This document shows, in pieces, positions 18,059 through 25,553 of a stretch of DNA of 64,000 bases. A program made the translations under genes and the position numbers. The notes under the pieces were generated by a model. The model ran no database searches. It saw only the letters and a program-made list of their open reading frames with translations, and was not told the origin of the DNA. Within the stretch, counting starts at the first letter, position 1. Each line of letters starts with the position of its first letter. The DNA is from Arthrobacter sp. PM3 (GTDB taxonomy: Bacteria; Actinomycetota; Actinomycetes; Actinomycetales; Micrococcaceae): contig NZ_CP022314.1 in the NCBI RefSeq assembly GCF_003352915.1, positions 3,074,850 through 3,138,849 of the forward strand. Direction: 5' to 3'.

Positions 18059-18817
18059 ATGACCGAACAACTCTCCGTCGCCGTGCTGGGCGCCAGCGGG
18101 CGCATGGGCGCCGAAGCCGTGAAGGCCATCGACGCCGCCGCGGACCTGACGCTCGTCGCCGCCCTTGGCCGCAACGACCCCCTGGACACGCTCGTCAGCT
18201 CCGGCGCGCAGATCGTGGTGGACCTGACCGTCCCCGAAAGCACCGAGGCGAACGTCCGGTTCGCCGTCGAACACGGCATGCACGTCGTGGTCGGCACCAC
18301 CGGCTGGGACGCCGGCCGGCTCGCGCGGCTTGAGGAACTCCTCGCGGCACGGCCCGGCGTCGGCGTCCTCATCGCCCCCAACTTTGCCCTCGGTTCGGTC
18401 CTGGCCTCGGCCTTCGCCGCCAAGGCGTCCCGGTATTTCGAGTCCGTCGAGATCATTGAACTGCACCACCCGGACAAGGTGGATGCCCCCTCCGGCACGG
18501 CCGTGCGGACGGCGCAGCTGATCGCGGCCGAGCGCGCCGCCGCCGGCGTGCCGTCCAGCCCGGACGCCACCACCACGGAGCTCGACGGCGCCCGTGGCAG
18601 TGACGTGGAGGGCGTCCGGGTCCACAGCGTCAGGCTCAGCGGCCTCGTTGCCCATCAGGAGGTCCTGATGGGCGGGCCGGGGGAGCAGCTGACCATCCGC
18701 CACGACTCGTTCGACCGCGCTTCCTTCATGCCCGGGGTGCTGCTGGGAGTGCGCAACGTCGCCGCCCACCCCGGCCTCACCGTCGGGCTCGACGGCTACC
18801 TGGACCTGGGGCTCTGA
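18059..18817 (+). CDS. dapB: 4-hydroxy-tetrahydrodipicolinate reductase DapB
   Basis: A 252-residue NAD(P)H-dependent reductase of the lysine/diaminopimelate pathway. The nucleotide-binding GASGRMGAE is at the N-terminus and the catalytic segment ELHHPDKVDAPSGTA near residue 140 has the expected His and Lys. It acts on the product of DapA, which is encoded at 26423; DapF is at 39551, so three diaminopimelate genes are scattered in this window. It has its own promoter after the moa cluster. Confidence 0.96.
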   Translation: MTEQLSVAVLGASGRMGAEAVKAIDAAADLTLVAALGRNDPLDTLVSSGAQIVVDLTVPESTEANVRFAVEHGMHVVVGTTGWDAGRLARLEELLAARPGVGVLIAPNFALGSVLASAFAAKASRYFESVEIIELHHPDKVDAPSGTAVRTAQLIAAERAAAGVPSSPDATTTELDGARGSDVEGVRVHSVRLSGLVAHQEVLMGGPGEQLTIRHDSFDRASFMPGVLLGVRNVAAHPGLTVGLDGYLDLGL

Positions 18818-18822
18818 GTCCG

Positions 18823-19299
18823 GTGGCCACTGCCCTGGGCGCCTTCAAAGCCAACCGCACCAAGATCTGGGTGGGGCTTGTCACGCTGTTGCTTGTCTTC
18901 TACCTGGTGGTCTCGCTCGACCGGTCGCTGCTCCTGATGTCGGACCCCAGCGCCGTGGCGAAGGCGATCGGTGTGGCCTACCTCGTGCTCCCGGTTATCG
19001 GCGCCTGGGCCCTGGTCCGGGAACTGCTGTTCGGTGCCCGCACCGAACGCCTGGCCAAGATCCTGGAGGCCGAAGGCGGCCTGCCCGAGGACACGCTGCC
19101 GCGCACGCCCGGGGGCCGGATCGTCCGTGAAGCCGCCGACCTCGAATTTGAGAAGTACCGCGCCGAGGCCGAGGCCGCCCCGGAGGACTGGCGGTCCTGG
19201 TTCCGGCTCAGCTGTGCCTACGACGCCGCCGGGGACCGCAAGCGCGCCCGCGCCGCGATGCGCGACGCCGTCCGGATGTTCCGGGCCGGGAAAAAGTAG
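18823..19299 (+). CDS. Conserved membrane protein with a TPR-like C-terminal segment
   Basis: A 158-residue protein with two hydrophobic segments (about residues 14-34 and 48-68) and a soluble C-terminal part. The end (PEDWRSWFRLSCAYDAAGD, then KRARAAMRDAVRMF) looks like one tetratricopeptide-type helical hairpin. GTG start five nt after dapB, so it is co-transcribed. Function unknown; the linkage to dapB gives no obvious role. Confidence 0.7.
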   Translation: MATALGAFKANRTKIWVGLVTLLLVFYLVVSLDRSLLLMSDPSAVAKAIGVAYLVLPVIGAWALVRELLFGARTERLAKILEAEGGLPEDTLPRTPGGRIVREAADLEFEKYRAEAEAAPEDWRSWFRLSCAYDAAGDRKRARAAMRDAVRMFRAGKK

Positions 19300-19344
19300 C
19301 CCTTCGGCCGGAAGCGGGCGGGCCACAGGAAGCGAGCTGGCCGG

Positions 19345-20598
19345 CTACCGGGAACGGGCGGCCTGGCGCGCCCGGCCGGGCCGGAAGCTGCCCAGGTGGC
19401 TGGCGGCGTGGCTGGCCCACTCCAGCGGCCCGCGCCAGGCCAGCGCCGCAAACACTCCGCCGACCGCCAGTGCGCCGGCGGCCTGGGCCCAGTACACGCC
19501 CTCCACGGTCCAGCCGGGAGCCAACGGCTGGCCGTGCAGGGCCGCCATGATGCACAAGTGCGCCGTGTAAAGGCTTAGCGTCATGGCTCCGGTGCCGCGA
19601 AGCAGGAGCAGCAGGTCAAGCTCCACCCACTCACCGAGCCGGGCCAGCAGGAGGCACACGCCGATCACGGCGGCCGCCACCCCCGAGGTGTGGAGCAGAT
19701 CCAGCGTGCTGCCGGCGTGCGGTGAGCTGGTGGCAAGCCACCACGCAGAGCCTGACTGGTCGACGCCGGCAAGGTTGACCTGCAGCAGGCTCTCCAGCGG
19801 ATAAGAGGGGTCACGGATCCGCGCCTCCAGGGCCTGCCTGCCGCCCCAGTCTTCCATCAGGACGGTCCCGAGCCACTTGGCACCGACAGCCACCGCCGTT
19901 CCGGCCGCCAGCAGGAGGAACGGCACGGCTGCCTTCGCCAGCGCCATGCGGCCGATCGCGAGCCCCACCAGGAGATAGCCAATCCACTGCAGCACGGGGT
20001 AGTACCCGGTCAAAAAGAGGTCGCCGAGGAGCCGTGCCGGCGTGCCGAGGTCCTCCCAGCCGGGATTGTGCCCCAGCCGCAGCGGCGGATCCGCGGACAG
20101 CAGCCAGGGCCGCAGCAGGTAGGCCAGGACAGGCGCCGCCAGGATCCACGCGGCCGCGAACGCGAGCAGGCGCCTCAGCCCGAGCCCGACAAACGGCAGC
20201 ACGCACAGGAACAGCAGCGCATAGTGGACCAGGATGACGGCGATGTTCACTTCCAGCCCGCCCAGGGACAGCCCGACGGTGGCCACCACGAGGGCACGGA
20301 GCGCTATGCCCCGGCGTGCCGCCCACAGCGCCGGCCCCTCGAGCGGTTGCTGCTTTCCGGTAGACAGGGCAAGGCCGACGCCGGCCAGCACGGCGAACAG
20401 CGCGGCCGCCCGCCCCGAAAACGCGAGCCCGGTCCAGGTGGGTGTGAGCTGCGCGTCCGGCCCGAAGGTCGGCAACACGTGCGTGGCCATCATGGCCAGC
20501 AGCGCCAGCCCGCGGGCTGCGTCAATGCCGGCCAGCCGGGCACCTGCGGAAGTGCCCTTGGCCGACCGGGAAGCAGTAGTGGTTCCGCGTGCGGTCAT
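19345..20598 (-). CDS. Polytopic membrane protein, DUF1624/HGSNAT-like acyltransferase family
   Basis: A 417-residue protein with about ten hydrophobic segments. Near the N-terminus it has GIDAARGLALLAMMATHVLP, typical of the heparan-alpha-glucosaminide N-acetyltransferase-like/DUF1624 and DUF418 membrane families. These are thought to transfer acyl groups across the membrane, but the substrate here is unknown. It is monocistronic, convergent with the dapB pair. No clear promoter was found. The adjoining 20599-20774 stretch holds only short CCGCCTCACCG repeats. Confidence 0.75.
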   Translation of the reverse strand: MTARGTTTASRSAKGTSAGARLAGIDAARGLALLAMMATHVLPTFGPDAQLTPTWTGLAFSGRAAALFAVLAGVGLALSTGKQQPLEGPALWAARRGIALRALVVATVGLSLGGLEVNIAVILVHYALLFLCVLPFVGLGLRRLLAFAAAWILAAPVLAYLLRPWLLSADPPLRLGHNPGWEDLGTPARLLGDLFLTGYYPVLQWIGYLLVGLAIGRMALAKAAVPFLLLAAGTAVAVGAKWLGTVLMEDWGGRQALEARIRDPSYPLESLLQVNLAGVDQSGSAWWLATSSPHAGSTLDLLHTSGVAAAVIGVCLLLARLGEWVELDLLLLLRGTGAMTLSLYTAHLCIMAALHGQPLAPGWTVEGVYWAQAAGALAVGGVFAALAWRGPLEWASHAASHLGSFRPGRARQAARSR

Positions 20599-20774
20599 GC
20601 CCTGATCGTCTCACGGTGGCACGACCGGTACTAACCCCTGGCCGAGGGGATCGCGCCGGTTGATGAGCTGTCCAGCCGCCTCACCGCCGCCACACCGCCG
20701 CCTCACCGGGCCTTGTCCGGGGCCGCCGTGCCTGAAAACGATACTGGCGCTGCTTCGCGTGGAAGGCTCAGTCG

Positions 20775-21392
20775 CTAGTGGACGACGGTGCCGGTGGAAC
20801 GCACGACGTTTCCGGTGCTTTGGCTTCGTCCGCTGATCTCGATCTGCAGCCGGCTGCGCTGAAGGGGAGCCTCAAGTGCATAGGAGAGCTCCGGTTGGGC
20901 GGATGTTTGGATGCTGCGGATGAGGTCCAGGACGTCGGCCCTGTCATTGACTGTCACCTTCAGGGTCAGGTCGGGGGCGCGGGCTGTTCCTCGCAGCAGG
21001 GCCGCGGAAGTGACGACACCCGGCAGGGTGTTGATCCGGTTTTCGACGGCGGCGGCTAGGACGGACGGGTCGCAGAAGGTGAATTCCCTACTGCCGTCGT
21101 CATGGAGGCGATAGGCGCGTGCCCTGTTTTTCCTTGGGATTTGGGCGATAATCCACAGCAGCCCCAGCACGCCGACGACGACGCCGATGATCAGTATGAT
21201 GGCCGCCACCCACTGCGGTGCGAAGAGCGCGGACAGGTCGCCGGTGGCGACCCTCTGCCCGGCGGGGGCAGTGCTGAAAAGAGCCTGCAGTGTCCCGTTG
21301 GCCTGCAGGAGCTGTGCGGTTCCGGCGGCCAGGAGAAGGATGCCGAGAACTGCCAGCCAGATGCGGTTCAGGGTTCCTGCGTTCTGTCGCAT
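20775..21392 (-). CDS. AmaP-like alkaline-shock membrane anchor protein
   Basis: A 205-residue protein with two membrane segments (about residues 10-30 and 55-80), then a cytoplasmic domain. The layout matches AmaP, which anchors Asp23 at the membrane in Staphylococcus. The C-terminal part (VENRINTLPGVVTSAALLRG, then VTVNDRADVLDLIRS) has the Asp23-like strand-helix pattern. The start has a good AGAAGGATGG site. It is the last gene of a minus-strand Asp23/Gls24 operon. Its role as an anchor is inferred from family and context. Confidence 0.75.
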   Translation of the reverse strand: MRQNAGTLNRIWLAVLGILLLAAGTAQLLQANGTLQALFSTAPAGQRVATGDLSALFAPQWVAAIILIIGVVVGVLGLLWIIAQIPRKNRARAYRLHDDGSREFTFCDPSVLAAAVENRINTLPGVVTSAALLRGTARAPDLTLKVTVNDRADVLDLIRSIQTSAQPELSYALEAPLQRSRLQIEISGRSQSTGNVVRSTGTVVH

Positions 21393-21440
21393 CGGAAACC
21401 ATCCTTCTAGTAGTCGCTACGGTCGTGCGCATGAATGGTC

Positions 21441-22031
21441 TTAGTCCTTGGACCGGACCTTGGCGGTAACCTGAGGAACCGGGGAGAGCCCGGATTCTTG
21501 CAGGCGTGCCCGGACAGCGTCGGTGATTGTGACGCGCAGGTCGCCCGGCTCGTGCAGGTAAGTCTTCACGCTCAGGCGTACGTGCCGGGTGGTGGCTGTC
21601 GCTGCGGCTGTGTCCACTCCGTCGATCTGCAGGCACCGCGCCTTCGCCAAGCGGGCTACGGCACGGCGGCTGATCACGGTTTCCTCCTCCTGCGCCGGCC
21701 GCACCTCATCCCCGGCACCGGTTGTGTCGGAATCATCGATTGTGAAGGCACTGAACTCCCCGGGAATGATGGCGCACAGTAACAGGATCACCCCTGCGGC
21801 AATGGCGGCTATCGCAATCTGCCGCAGGGCGGGGTCGTTCCATGCCAGCGCGGCGAGCCGGTCGCGTGGTTCCTGCAGCAGGGGAGGCCATGTACCGTTG
21901 ACCAGCAGGCTGATGGCCAGCCAGACCAGGGCCGCGCCGACGGCCAGGAGCAGGAGACCGGCGATGAGTGCCGGGATGGCGCGGCTGGGCCGGTGCCGCA
22001 GGCGCTGGGACCGTCGCTCGTGCCTGCTCAC
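21441..22031 (-). CDS. Membrane protein of the Asp23 locus (DUF6286/AmaP-like)
   Basis: A 196-residue protein with a very basic N-terminus, two hydrophobic segments (about residues 19-43 and 70-90) and a cytoplasmic C-terminal domain with the pattern AVARLAKARCLQIDGVDTAA followed by an alternating strand segment. It looks like a second anchor paralogous to the AmaP-like gene downstream. ATG overlaps the end of the Asp23 gene upstream (ATGA-type), so it is translationally coupled. Confidence 0.7.
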   Translation of the reverse strand: MSRHERRSQRLRHRPSRAIPALIAGLLLLAVGAALVWLAISLLVNGTWPPLLQEPRDRLAALAWNDPALRQIAIAAIAAGVILLLCAIIPGEFSAFTIDDSDTTGAGDEVRPAQEEETVISRRAVARLAKARCLQIDGVDTAAATATTRHVRLSVKTYLHEPGDLRVTITDAVRARLQESGLSPVPQVTAKVRSKD

Positions 22032-22444
22032 AGCAACCTCCTCCGTCCGTTGGTGTCGGCGCCGGTGCTTAGCGATGAGATCCTGATATCGATTTGTCGG
22101 ACGTCGACTCCGGTCAGCTCGTTCAGCCTGGTCCTGATCCGGCGGCGCAGGGCCTCGGTGGCCTGGCGTAACGGCACCGGATACAGCATGCCGACTTCCA
22201 CGCTTAGGGTCGCAATGTTCCCGGAGAGTTCCACGGAGACCTTCGGCCGGGGGGAGAAACCAGCCCGGGGTCCGATGCCCAGGAATCCGCCGGCGGAAGA
22301 TTCGTCGCTGACCACCTGGGTGGCGATTTTCTCGATCACCTTGGCTGCCATGACGGTCTGCCCGCGGGCGCCCGTTTCGCCGACGTCCCCGTCCCCGTCT
22401 CCGGCACCGGGCAAGGGCAAGGCGTTCACTCCTTGCGGGTTCAT
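22028..22444 (-). CDS. Asp23/Gls24-family envelope stress response protein
   Basis: A 138-residue soluble protein. After a Gly/Asp-rich N-terminal tail it has the Asp23 pattern: VMAAKVIEKIATQVVSDES, a strand pair around VSVELSGNIATLSVEVG and a C-terminal helix plus DVRQIDIRISS. Asp23 proteins form membrane-associated assemblies in envelope-stress responses of Gram-positive bacteria. It overlaps both neighbours (ATGA type), one of which encodes a small membrane protein. Confidence 0.82.
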   Translation of the reverse strand: MNPQGVNALPLPGAGDGDGDVGETGARGQTVMAAKVIEKIATQVVSDESSAGGFLGIGPRAGFSPRPKVSVELSGNIATLSVEVGMLYPVPLRQATEALRRRIRTRLNELTGVDVRQIDIRISSLSTGADTNGRRRLL

Positions 22445-22620
22445 CGGCTCGATGCTCTACCGAACAGGGCCTGCAAATCGAGTTTTCCTTCCGCGACCCG
22501 ACCGACCAGCAGTCCGGCGAATCCGAGGATCACCGTGGCCAGCAGCGCCAGCCAACCGCCAAAGCCCAGAACGATTCCCAGAACCAGACCTATCGTCACG
22601 CACCAACGTGTAGTAGACAT
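22441..22620 (-). CDS. Small DUF2273-like membrane protein of the Asp23 locus
   Basis: A 59-residue protein with two closely spaced hydrophobic segments and a short basic tail; DUF2273-type proteins of this kind accompany Asp23 operons in Firmicutes. The start at 22620 (MSTTRW) has AGGAAGAGG six nt upstream, an ideal spacing. ATG 22638 is an alternative that adds six residues. The stop overlaps the Asp23 start. It may help recruit Asp23 to the membrane, which is inferred from context. Confidence 0.65.
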   Translation of the reverse strand: MSTTRWCVTIGLVLGIVLGFGGWLALLATVILGFAGLLVGRVAEGKLDLQALFGRASSR

Positions 22621-22676
22621 AGCCATCCTCTTCCTCATCGTCCCGTTCCCCTTGCGAAGGATACTGGGGCGCGTGG

Positions 22677-23180
22677 TTACTGCAGTTGGGTCTTCTGGAC
22701 CTGCTGGTCGCTGCGGTCGTCGTCGGGCAGGTGGACATCGGTGACATTGATGTTCACCTCGAGCACTTCCAATCCGGTGGCGCGCTCAACGGACTGAATG
22801 ATGTTGCGGCGGATAGCCTGGCTGACCTCCACCACGGAGAACCCGTACTCGATGATGATGGACACATCGACGGCTGCCTGGCGTTCGCCCTTTTCCACAC
22901 TGACGCCGCCGCTGACATTGGTCTGGGACCCGGGAATGCGCTCGGTCAGGGCGCTGAACGCGCGCCGGCCGGCACTGCCCATGGCGAACACGCCGGGAAC
23001 CTCGCGGGTGGCCATGCCGGCCAGCTTCTGCACGACGGTTTCCTCGATCGTCGTGTCGCCGCGATCGGTGTGCAGTGCGTCCCGCGCCTTCGGATGTTCC
23101 ACCGCGCTGCCGTGCACCTGCTCGTCGGGTGTGGTCGCGACGCCGCTGGAAACCCCGGGCGTCCTGGGTGTCTCTGTCAT
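22677..23180 (-). CDS. Asp23/Gls24-family envelope stress response protein, first gene of the minus-strand operon
   Basis: A 167-residue protein. The N-terminal ~60 residues are polar and flexible; the Asp23 domain begins at TTIEETVVQKLAGMATREVP, followed by VSVEKGERQAAVDVSIIIEY and the typical VEVSQAIRRNIIQSVER helix. The start at 23180 (MTETPR) has GAGGAG nine nt upstream; an in-frame start 72 nt earlier adds a segment without family similarity. It lies divergent from the sigma-factor gene, sharing a 192-nt intergenic region. Confidence 0.85.
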   Translation of the reverse strand: MTETPRTPGVSSGVATTPDEQVHGSAVEHPKARDALHTDRGDTTIEETVVQKLAGMATREVPGVFAMGSAGRRAFSALTERIPGSQTNVSGGVSVEKGERQAAVDVSIIIEYGFSVVEVSQAIRRNIIQSVERATGLEVLEVNINVTDVHLPDDDRSDQQVQKTQLQ

Positions 23181-23372
23181 GGGAAACAACTCCTCGTGGG
23201 ACTGGTGATCGTGCTTACACCGATAAGGACGAAGCCCGAGGGGAATCGTCACGCGATGGCGCAGGATATTTTCAGCCCGGGGCAGCAGAGGCCGCTATCC
23301 GGTTCCCGGCTTTACCCGGCTGTGGCATATTAGGGCCACGGGCGGGTGCATAACCGGACGGATGGACAGCGC

Positions 23373-23969
23373 ATGGGTGAGCATGGCCCCGGCTTCGAAC
23401 CGGATCTGGACGAGGGCAGTATCGTCGCCCGTGCCCAGGACGGCGATCTGGCAGCCTTCGAACACCTCGTGCTCACCTATCAGTACAGACTCTTTAGGCT
23501 GGCGTATCGGATGGTCAACGACCGCGGCGAAGCCGAAGACATCGTGCAGGAGACTCTGACAACGAGCTGGCGCGGTCTTCCCATGCTCGCTGACGTCGAT
23601 GCTTTCGGCGGCTGGATCTACCGGCTGGCAACGAACAAATGCCTGGACCTGCTGCGCAAACGATCCGCCCATGCCGAGAACATCATCGACGTGGAGGAAA
23701 TGGAAACCATTGCCGAAAGTGGCTGCCGCGCGGTGTCGGCCGCAATGGATCCAGCCCGAGAGGCTGAATGGTCTGCCGAACAGGATGGCCTGACCGCAGT
23801 CCTGAACACTCTTCCCCCGGCACAGAGGGCATGCTGGCTGCTGCGGGAACTGCACGGACGCAGTTACGCCGAGATTGGTGTAACACTGAAGATAAGCCCG
23901 GCAGTAGTCCGGGGCACACTCGCGCGGGCACGGCACCAGATAGCAGACGGGATGAGCCAATGGCGCTAG
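23373..23969 (+). CDS. ECF-type RNA polymerase sigma factor
   Basis: A 198-residue sigma factor with region 2 (FEHLVLTYQYRLFRLAYRM, DRGEAEDIVQETL, DAFGGWIYRLATNKCLDLLR) and region 4 (LPPAQRACWLLRELHGRSY with the HTH in ISPAVVRGTLARARHQI). Regions 1 and 3 are absent, as in the ECF group. ATG 23373 is taken as the start; GTG 23346 is an alternative. The stop lies inside the next gene, which encodes a zinc-binding anti-sigma-like protein. It probably drives the divergent Asp23 operons, but no shared ECF promoter motif could be confirmed. Confidence 0.88.
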   Translation: MGEHGPGFEPDLDEGSIVARAQDGDLAAFEHLVLTYQYRLFRLAYRMVNDRGEAEDIVQETLTTSWRGLPMLADVDAFGGWIYRLATNKCLDLLRKRSAHAENIIDVEEMETIAESGCRAVSAAMDPAREAEWSAEQDGLTAVLNTLPPAQRACWLLRELHGRSYAEIGVTLKISPAVVRGTLARARHQIADGMSQWR

Positions 23970-24574
23970 AAGATATTCCCCGGCTCGACTGCGGCCGTAG
24001 CATCGATCTCATCTGGGACACGATCTACCGGCCACCCACCGCACACGAAGAACAATGTGACCAGTGCCAAACTGCCAGAACCCGGCTGCAAAAACTCAGC
24101 AAGGCAACCCGCTCGCTGCGCGAAAGCGATCTTCACAACCCCACGCTGAAACCCCGTCCCGGGATCAAAGACGCCATCATGGATGAGGCCCGCTTGAAAG
24201 TCTCCCGCGGCAGCAGAATCCTCCTGCGCAGCGCAGGCGACGGCTCCACTGAGATCAGCGAACAGGCCCTGCGCTCCCTTATCCGGTCGGCGGCGGCAGC
24301 GATCCCCGGTGTCCACTCACGACGCTGCCGCGTCGAAATCGGCTCAGCGGCAACCAGCTCCGACGCTGAATTCCGTCCGACCGGAGCGACCGGTCCCGCA
24401 ATCAATGTCGGTCCTGGCCTCATAATCAATCTTCGGGTTGCCGCCGCCCCGGGCATCGTCATCCCCCGAACAGTGGAGGCACTGCGACGCGAGATCAGCG
24501 ACGCGATTCTGGCCAGCGTCGGCATTGGCGCCGGAACAGTCAACATTACGGTGGAGGACCTTTACGATGTCTGA
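23960..24574 (+). CDS. Zinc-binding anti-sigma-like protein with a C-terminal Asp23-like domain
   Basis: A 204-residue protein, ten-nt overlap with the sigma gene. The N-terminal ~45 residues carry C11 and H29-x3-C33-x2-C36, the layout of ZAS zinc anti-sigma domains. No membrane segment follows. Residues ~95-204 instead show the Asp23/Gls24 pattern: STEISEQALRSLIRSAAAAI, a strand near LIINLRVAAAPGI and a helix before GAGTVNITVEDLYDV. This looks like a soluble anti-sigma factor fused to an envelope-stress domain. The domain calls are by eye; an alternative is an unrelated HC2-like zinc domain. Confidence 0.72.
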   Translation: MALEDIPRLDCGRSIDLIWDTIYRPPTAHEEQCDQCQTARTRLQKLSKATRSLRESDLHNPTLKPRPGIKDAIMDEARLKVSRGSRILLRSAGDGSTEISEQALRSLIRSAAAAIPGVHSRRCRVEIGSAATSSDAEFRPTGATGPAINVGPGLIINLRVAAAPGIVIPRTVEALRREISDAILASVGIGAGTVNITVEDLYDV

Positions 24575-24956
24575 CCAATTCCTCCAAGGCGCCATCGTCA
24601 GCAGTCGGCTCGTCTGCTCCATCGCCACGCGCACCGCGCTGGAAACACCCGGGGTCCTCAGACTTGAACCCGCCATCCAAGGCTTTCCGGCCCGGCTCGC
24701 CGCCCTGCAGGACCTTCGCCATCCCGGCAGTCAAAACGACACTTACCAGCACGACGGCGTCACCGCCACAATCAGCGACGGCACCGTAAGCGTCCACCTC
24801 TATATCGCCACCGACATCGGCTACACCGCCCTGGACGTTGCCGAAAACGTGCGGCAACGCCTTCGTGAAAGCATCCGGTATACCGGCCTCACCCCAGGCA
24901 GGATCGACGTCACCATCCTCACCATAGAACCACGGCGTGGCACAACAATCAGGTAA
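24567..24956 (+). CDS. Asp23/Gls24-like protein, last gene of the sigma-factor operon
   Basis: A 129-residue protein overlapping the previous gene by eight nt, with GGTGGAGG upstream of the ATG. It has the Asp23 layout: IVSSRLVCSIATRTALETPG, strands around VTATISDGTVSVHLYIATD, and a helix (TALDVAENVRQRLRESI) before a final strand VDVTILTIE-like segment. It completes a set of four Asp23-like domains plus two AmaP-like anchors in 4.2 kb. Confidence 0.7.
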   Translation: MSDQFLQGAIVSSRLVCSIATRTALETPGVLRLEPAIQGFPARLAALQDLRHPGSQNDTYQHDGVTATISDGTVSVHLYIATDIGYTALDVAENVRQRLRESIRYTGLTPGRIDVTILTIEPRRGTTIR

Positions 24957-25021
24957 CTCCGGCGACATCTACGGCGGCACGCCACCCGCACAATACCGCA
25001 GGTCTTTGCCATCTGCGGATC

Positions 25022-25050
25022 TTGTTTTCGAATATATGTTCGAATACGAT
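25022..25050 (+). promoter_or_regulatory. LexA-controlled, leaderless promoter of the DUF222 remnant
   Basis: TTGTTT (25022-25027), a 17-nt spacer and TACGAT (25045-25050) form a promoter whose -10 ends six nt before the ATG at 25057. The LexA box occupies almost the entire spacer, so LexA binding should block RNA polymerase directly. Confidence 0.65.
25028..25043. promoter_or_regulatory. LexA (SOS) box, TCGAATATATGTTCGA
   Basis: The 16-mer matches the actinobacterial LexA operator TCGAAC-N4-GTTCGA at 11 of 12 specified positions. It sits between the -35 and -10 elements of the next gene. The lexA gene itself lies at 45411-46160. Confidence 0.8.
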
Positions 25051-25056
25051 GGGTGC

Positions 25057-25527
25057 ATGACCAACAGCCCGGAGCCCGCCTTCCTCAATCCGAAATTCAG
25101 GAGCCCCGAATTCGCAAGCCGGGAACCTGCGGGCCGCCCGCCGGGCGCAGATCATTCGGGCGCAGATCATTCGGGCCCTGACCACCCCCGCACCCCGCCC
25201 GGTGGGTGGCCGGGCGGGGGCGGATCGGGGGCCGGTGTCCGCAAAGCCATGAGCCCGGGCGTCGTGGACTTCCTCTTTCGGCGCTTGGTCGCCGGGGAGT
25301 CGGCCGAGGACGTCCAGTGGAGCAAAGAAGGCACGGTGCTGGCTGCGCAGTCGCCGGGAGCAGAGTTGGCCCGCCGGCTGGCTGAGACGGACCTCGATGC
25401 CCTCACCCCAACCGAATTGTTCCACTATGTGCGGGCGGCCCAGCGGCTCGCCGCCTGGGCGGAATCTTTGCGCGAGGCGGCCGTCGGCCGATACTGCTCG
25501 GCTCCGTCGGAAAATGCTGATCGTTGA
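25057..25527 (+). CDS. Short DUF222 (13E12/HNH-endonuclease family) N-terminal remnant, SOS-associated
   Basis: A 156-residue protein. The first ~65 residues are Pro/Gly-rich and contain three DHSG-type repeats. The C-terminal part (PGAELARRLAETDLDALTPT, then VRAAQRLAAWAESLREAAVG) resembles the beginning of DUF222 proteins of the 13E12 repeat family, normally 400-500 residues with a C-terminal HNH nuclease. Here the frame stops about 50 residues into the domain and no HNH motif follows, so it is either a decayed element or a small stand-alone protein. The start is fixed by the leaderless promoter. Confidence 0.6.
   Translation: MTNSPEPAFLNPKFRSPEFASREPAGRPPGADHSGADHSGPDHPRTPPGGWPGGGGSGAGVRKAMSPGVVDFLFRRLVAGESAEDVQWSKEGTVLAAQSPGAELARRLAETDLDALTPTELFHYVRAAQRLAAWAESLREAAVGRYCSAPSENADR
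25143..25172 (+). repeat. 15-bp tandem repeat inside the DUF222 remnant
   Basis: GGGCGCAGATCATTC occurs twice in tandem, followed by a diverged third copy. It encodes ADHSG pentapeptide repeats in frame. It shows that the N-terminal region expands by whole-codon slippage. Confidence 0.8.
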
Positions 25528-25541
25528 GCGATGCAGGTGCC

Positions 25542-25547
25542 TAGGAT
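25542..25547 (+). promoter_or_regulatory. -10 element of the nitrilase-family gene (leaderless)
   Basis: TAGGAT ends six nt before the GTG at 25554, giving a transcript that starts at the first codon. GGCAGG in the gap is too close for a ribosome binding site. Confidence 0.5.
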
Positions 25548-25553
25548 GGCAGG

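Noticed and set aside
23181..23372. A shared ECF promoter (GGAAC-N16/17-CGTC type) between the sigma factor and the Asp23 operon
   Set aside because: GGGAACC occurs on the minus strand near 23300, but no matching -10 follows at the right distance, so it is not listed as a feature.
25057..25527. Prophage or active mobile element at the DUF222 remnant
   Set aside because: No integrase, transposase, terminal repeats or duplicated target site is visible; flanking genes are ordinary.
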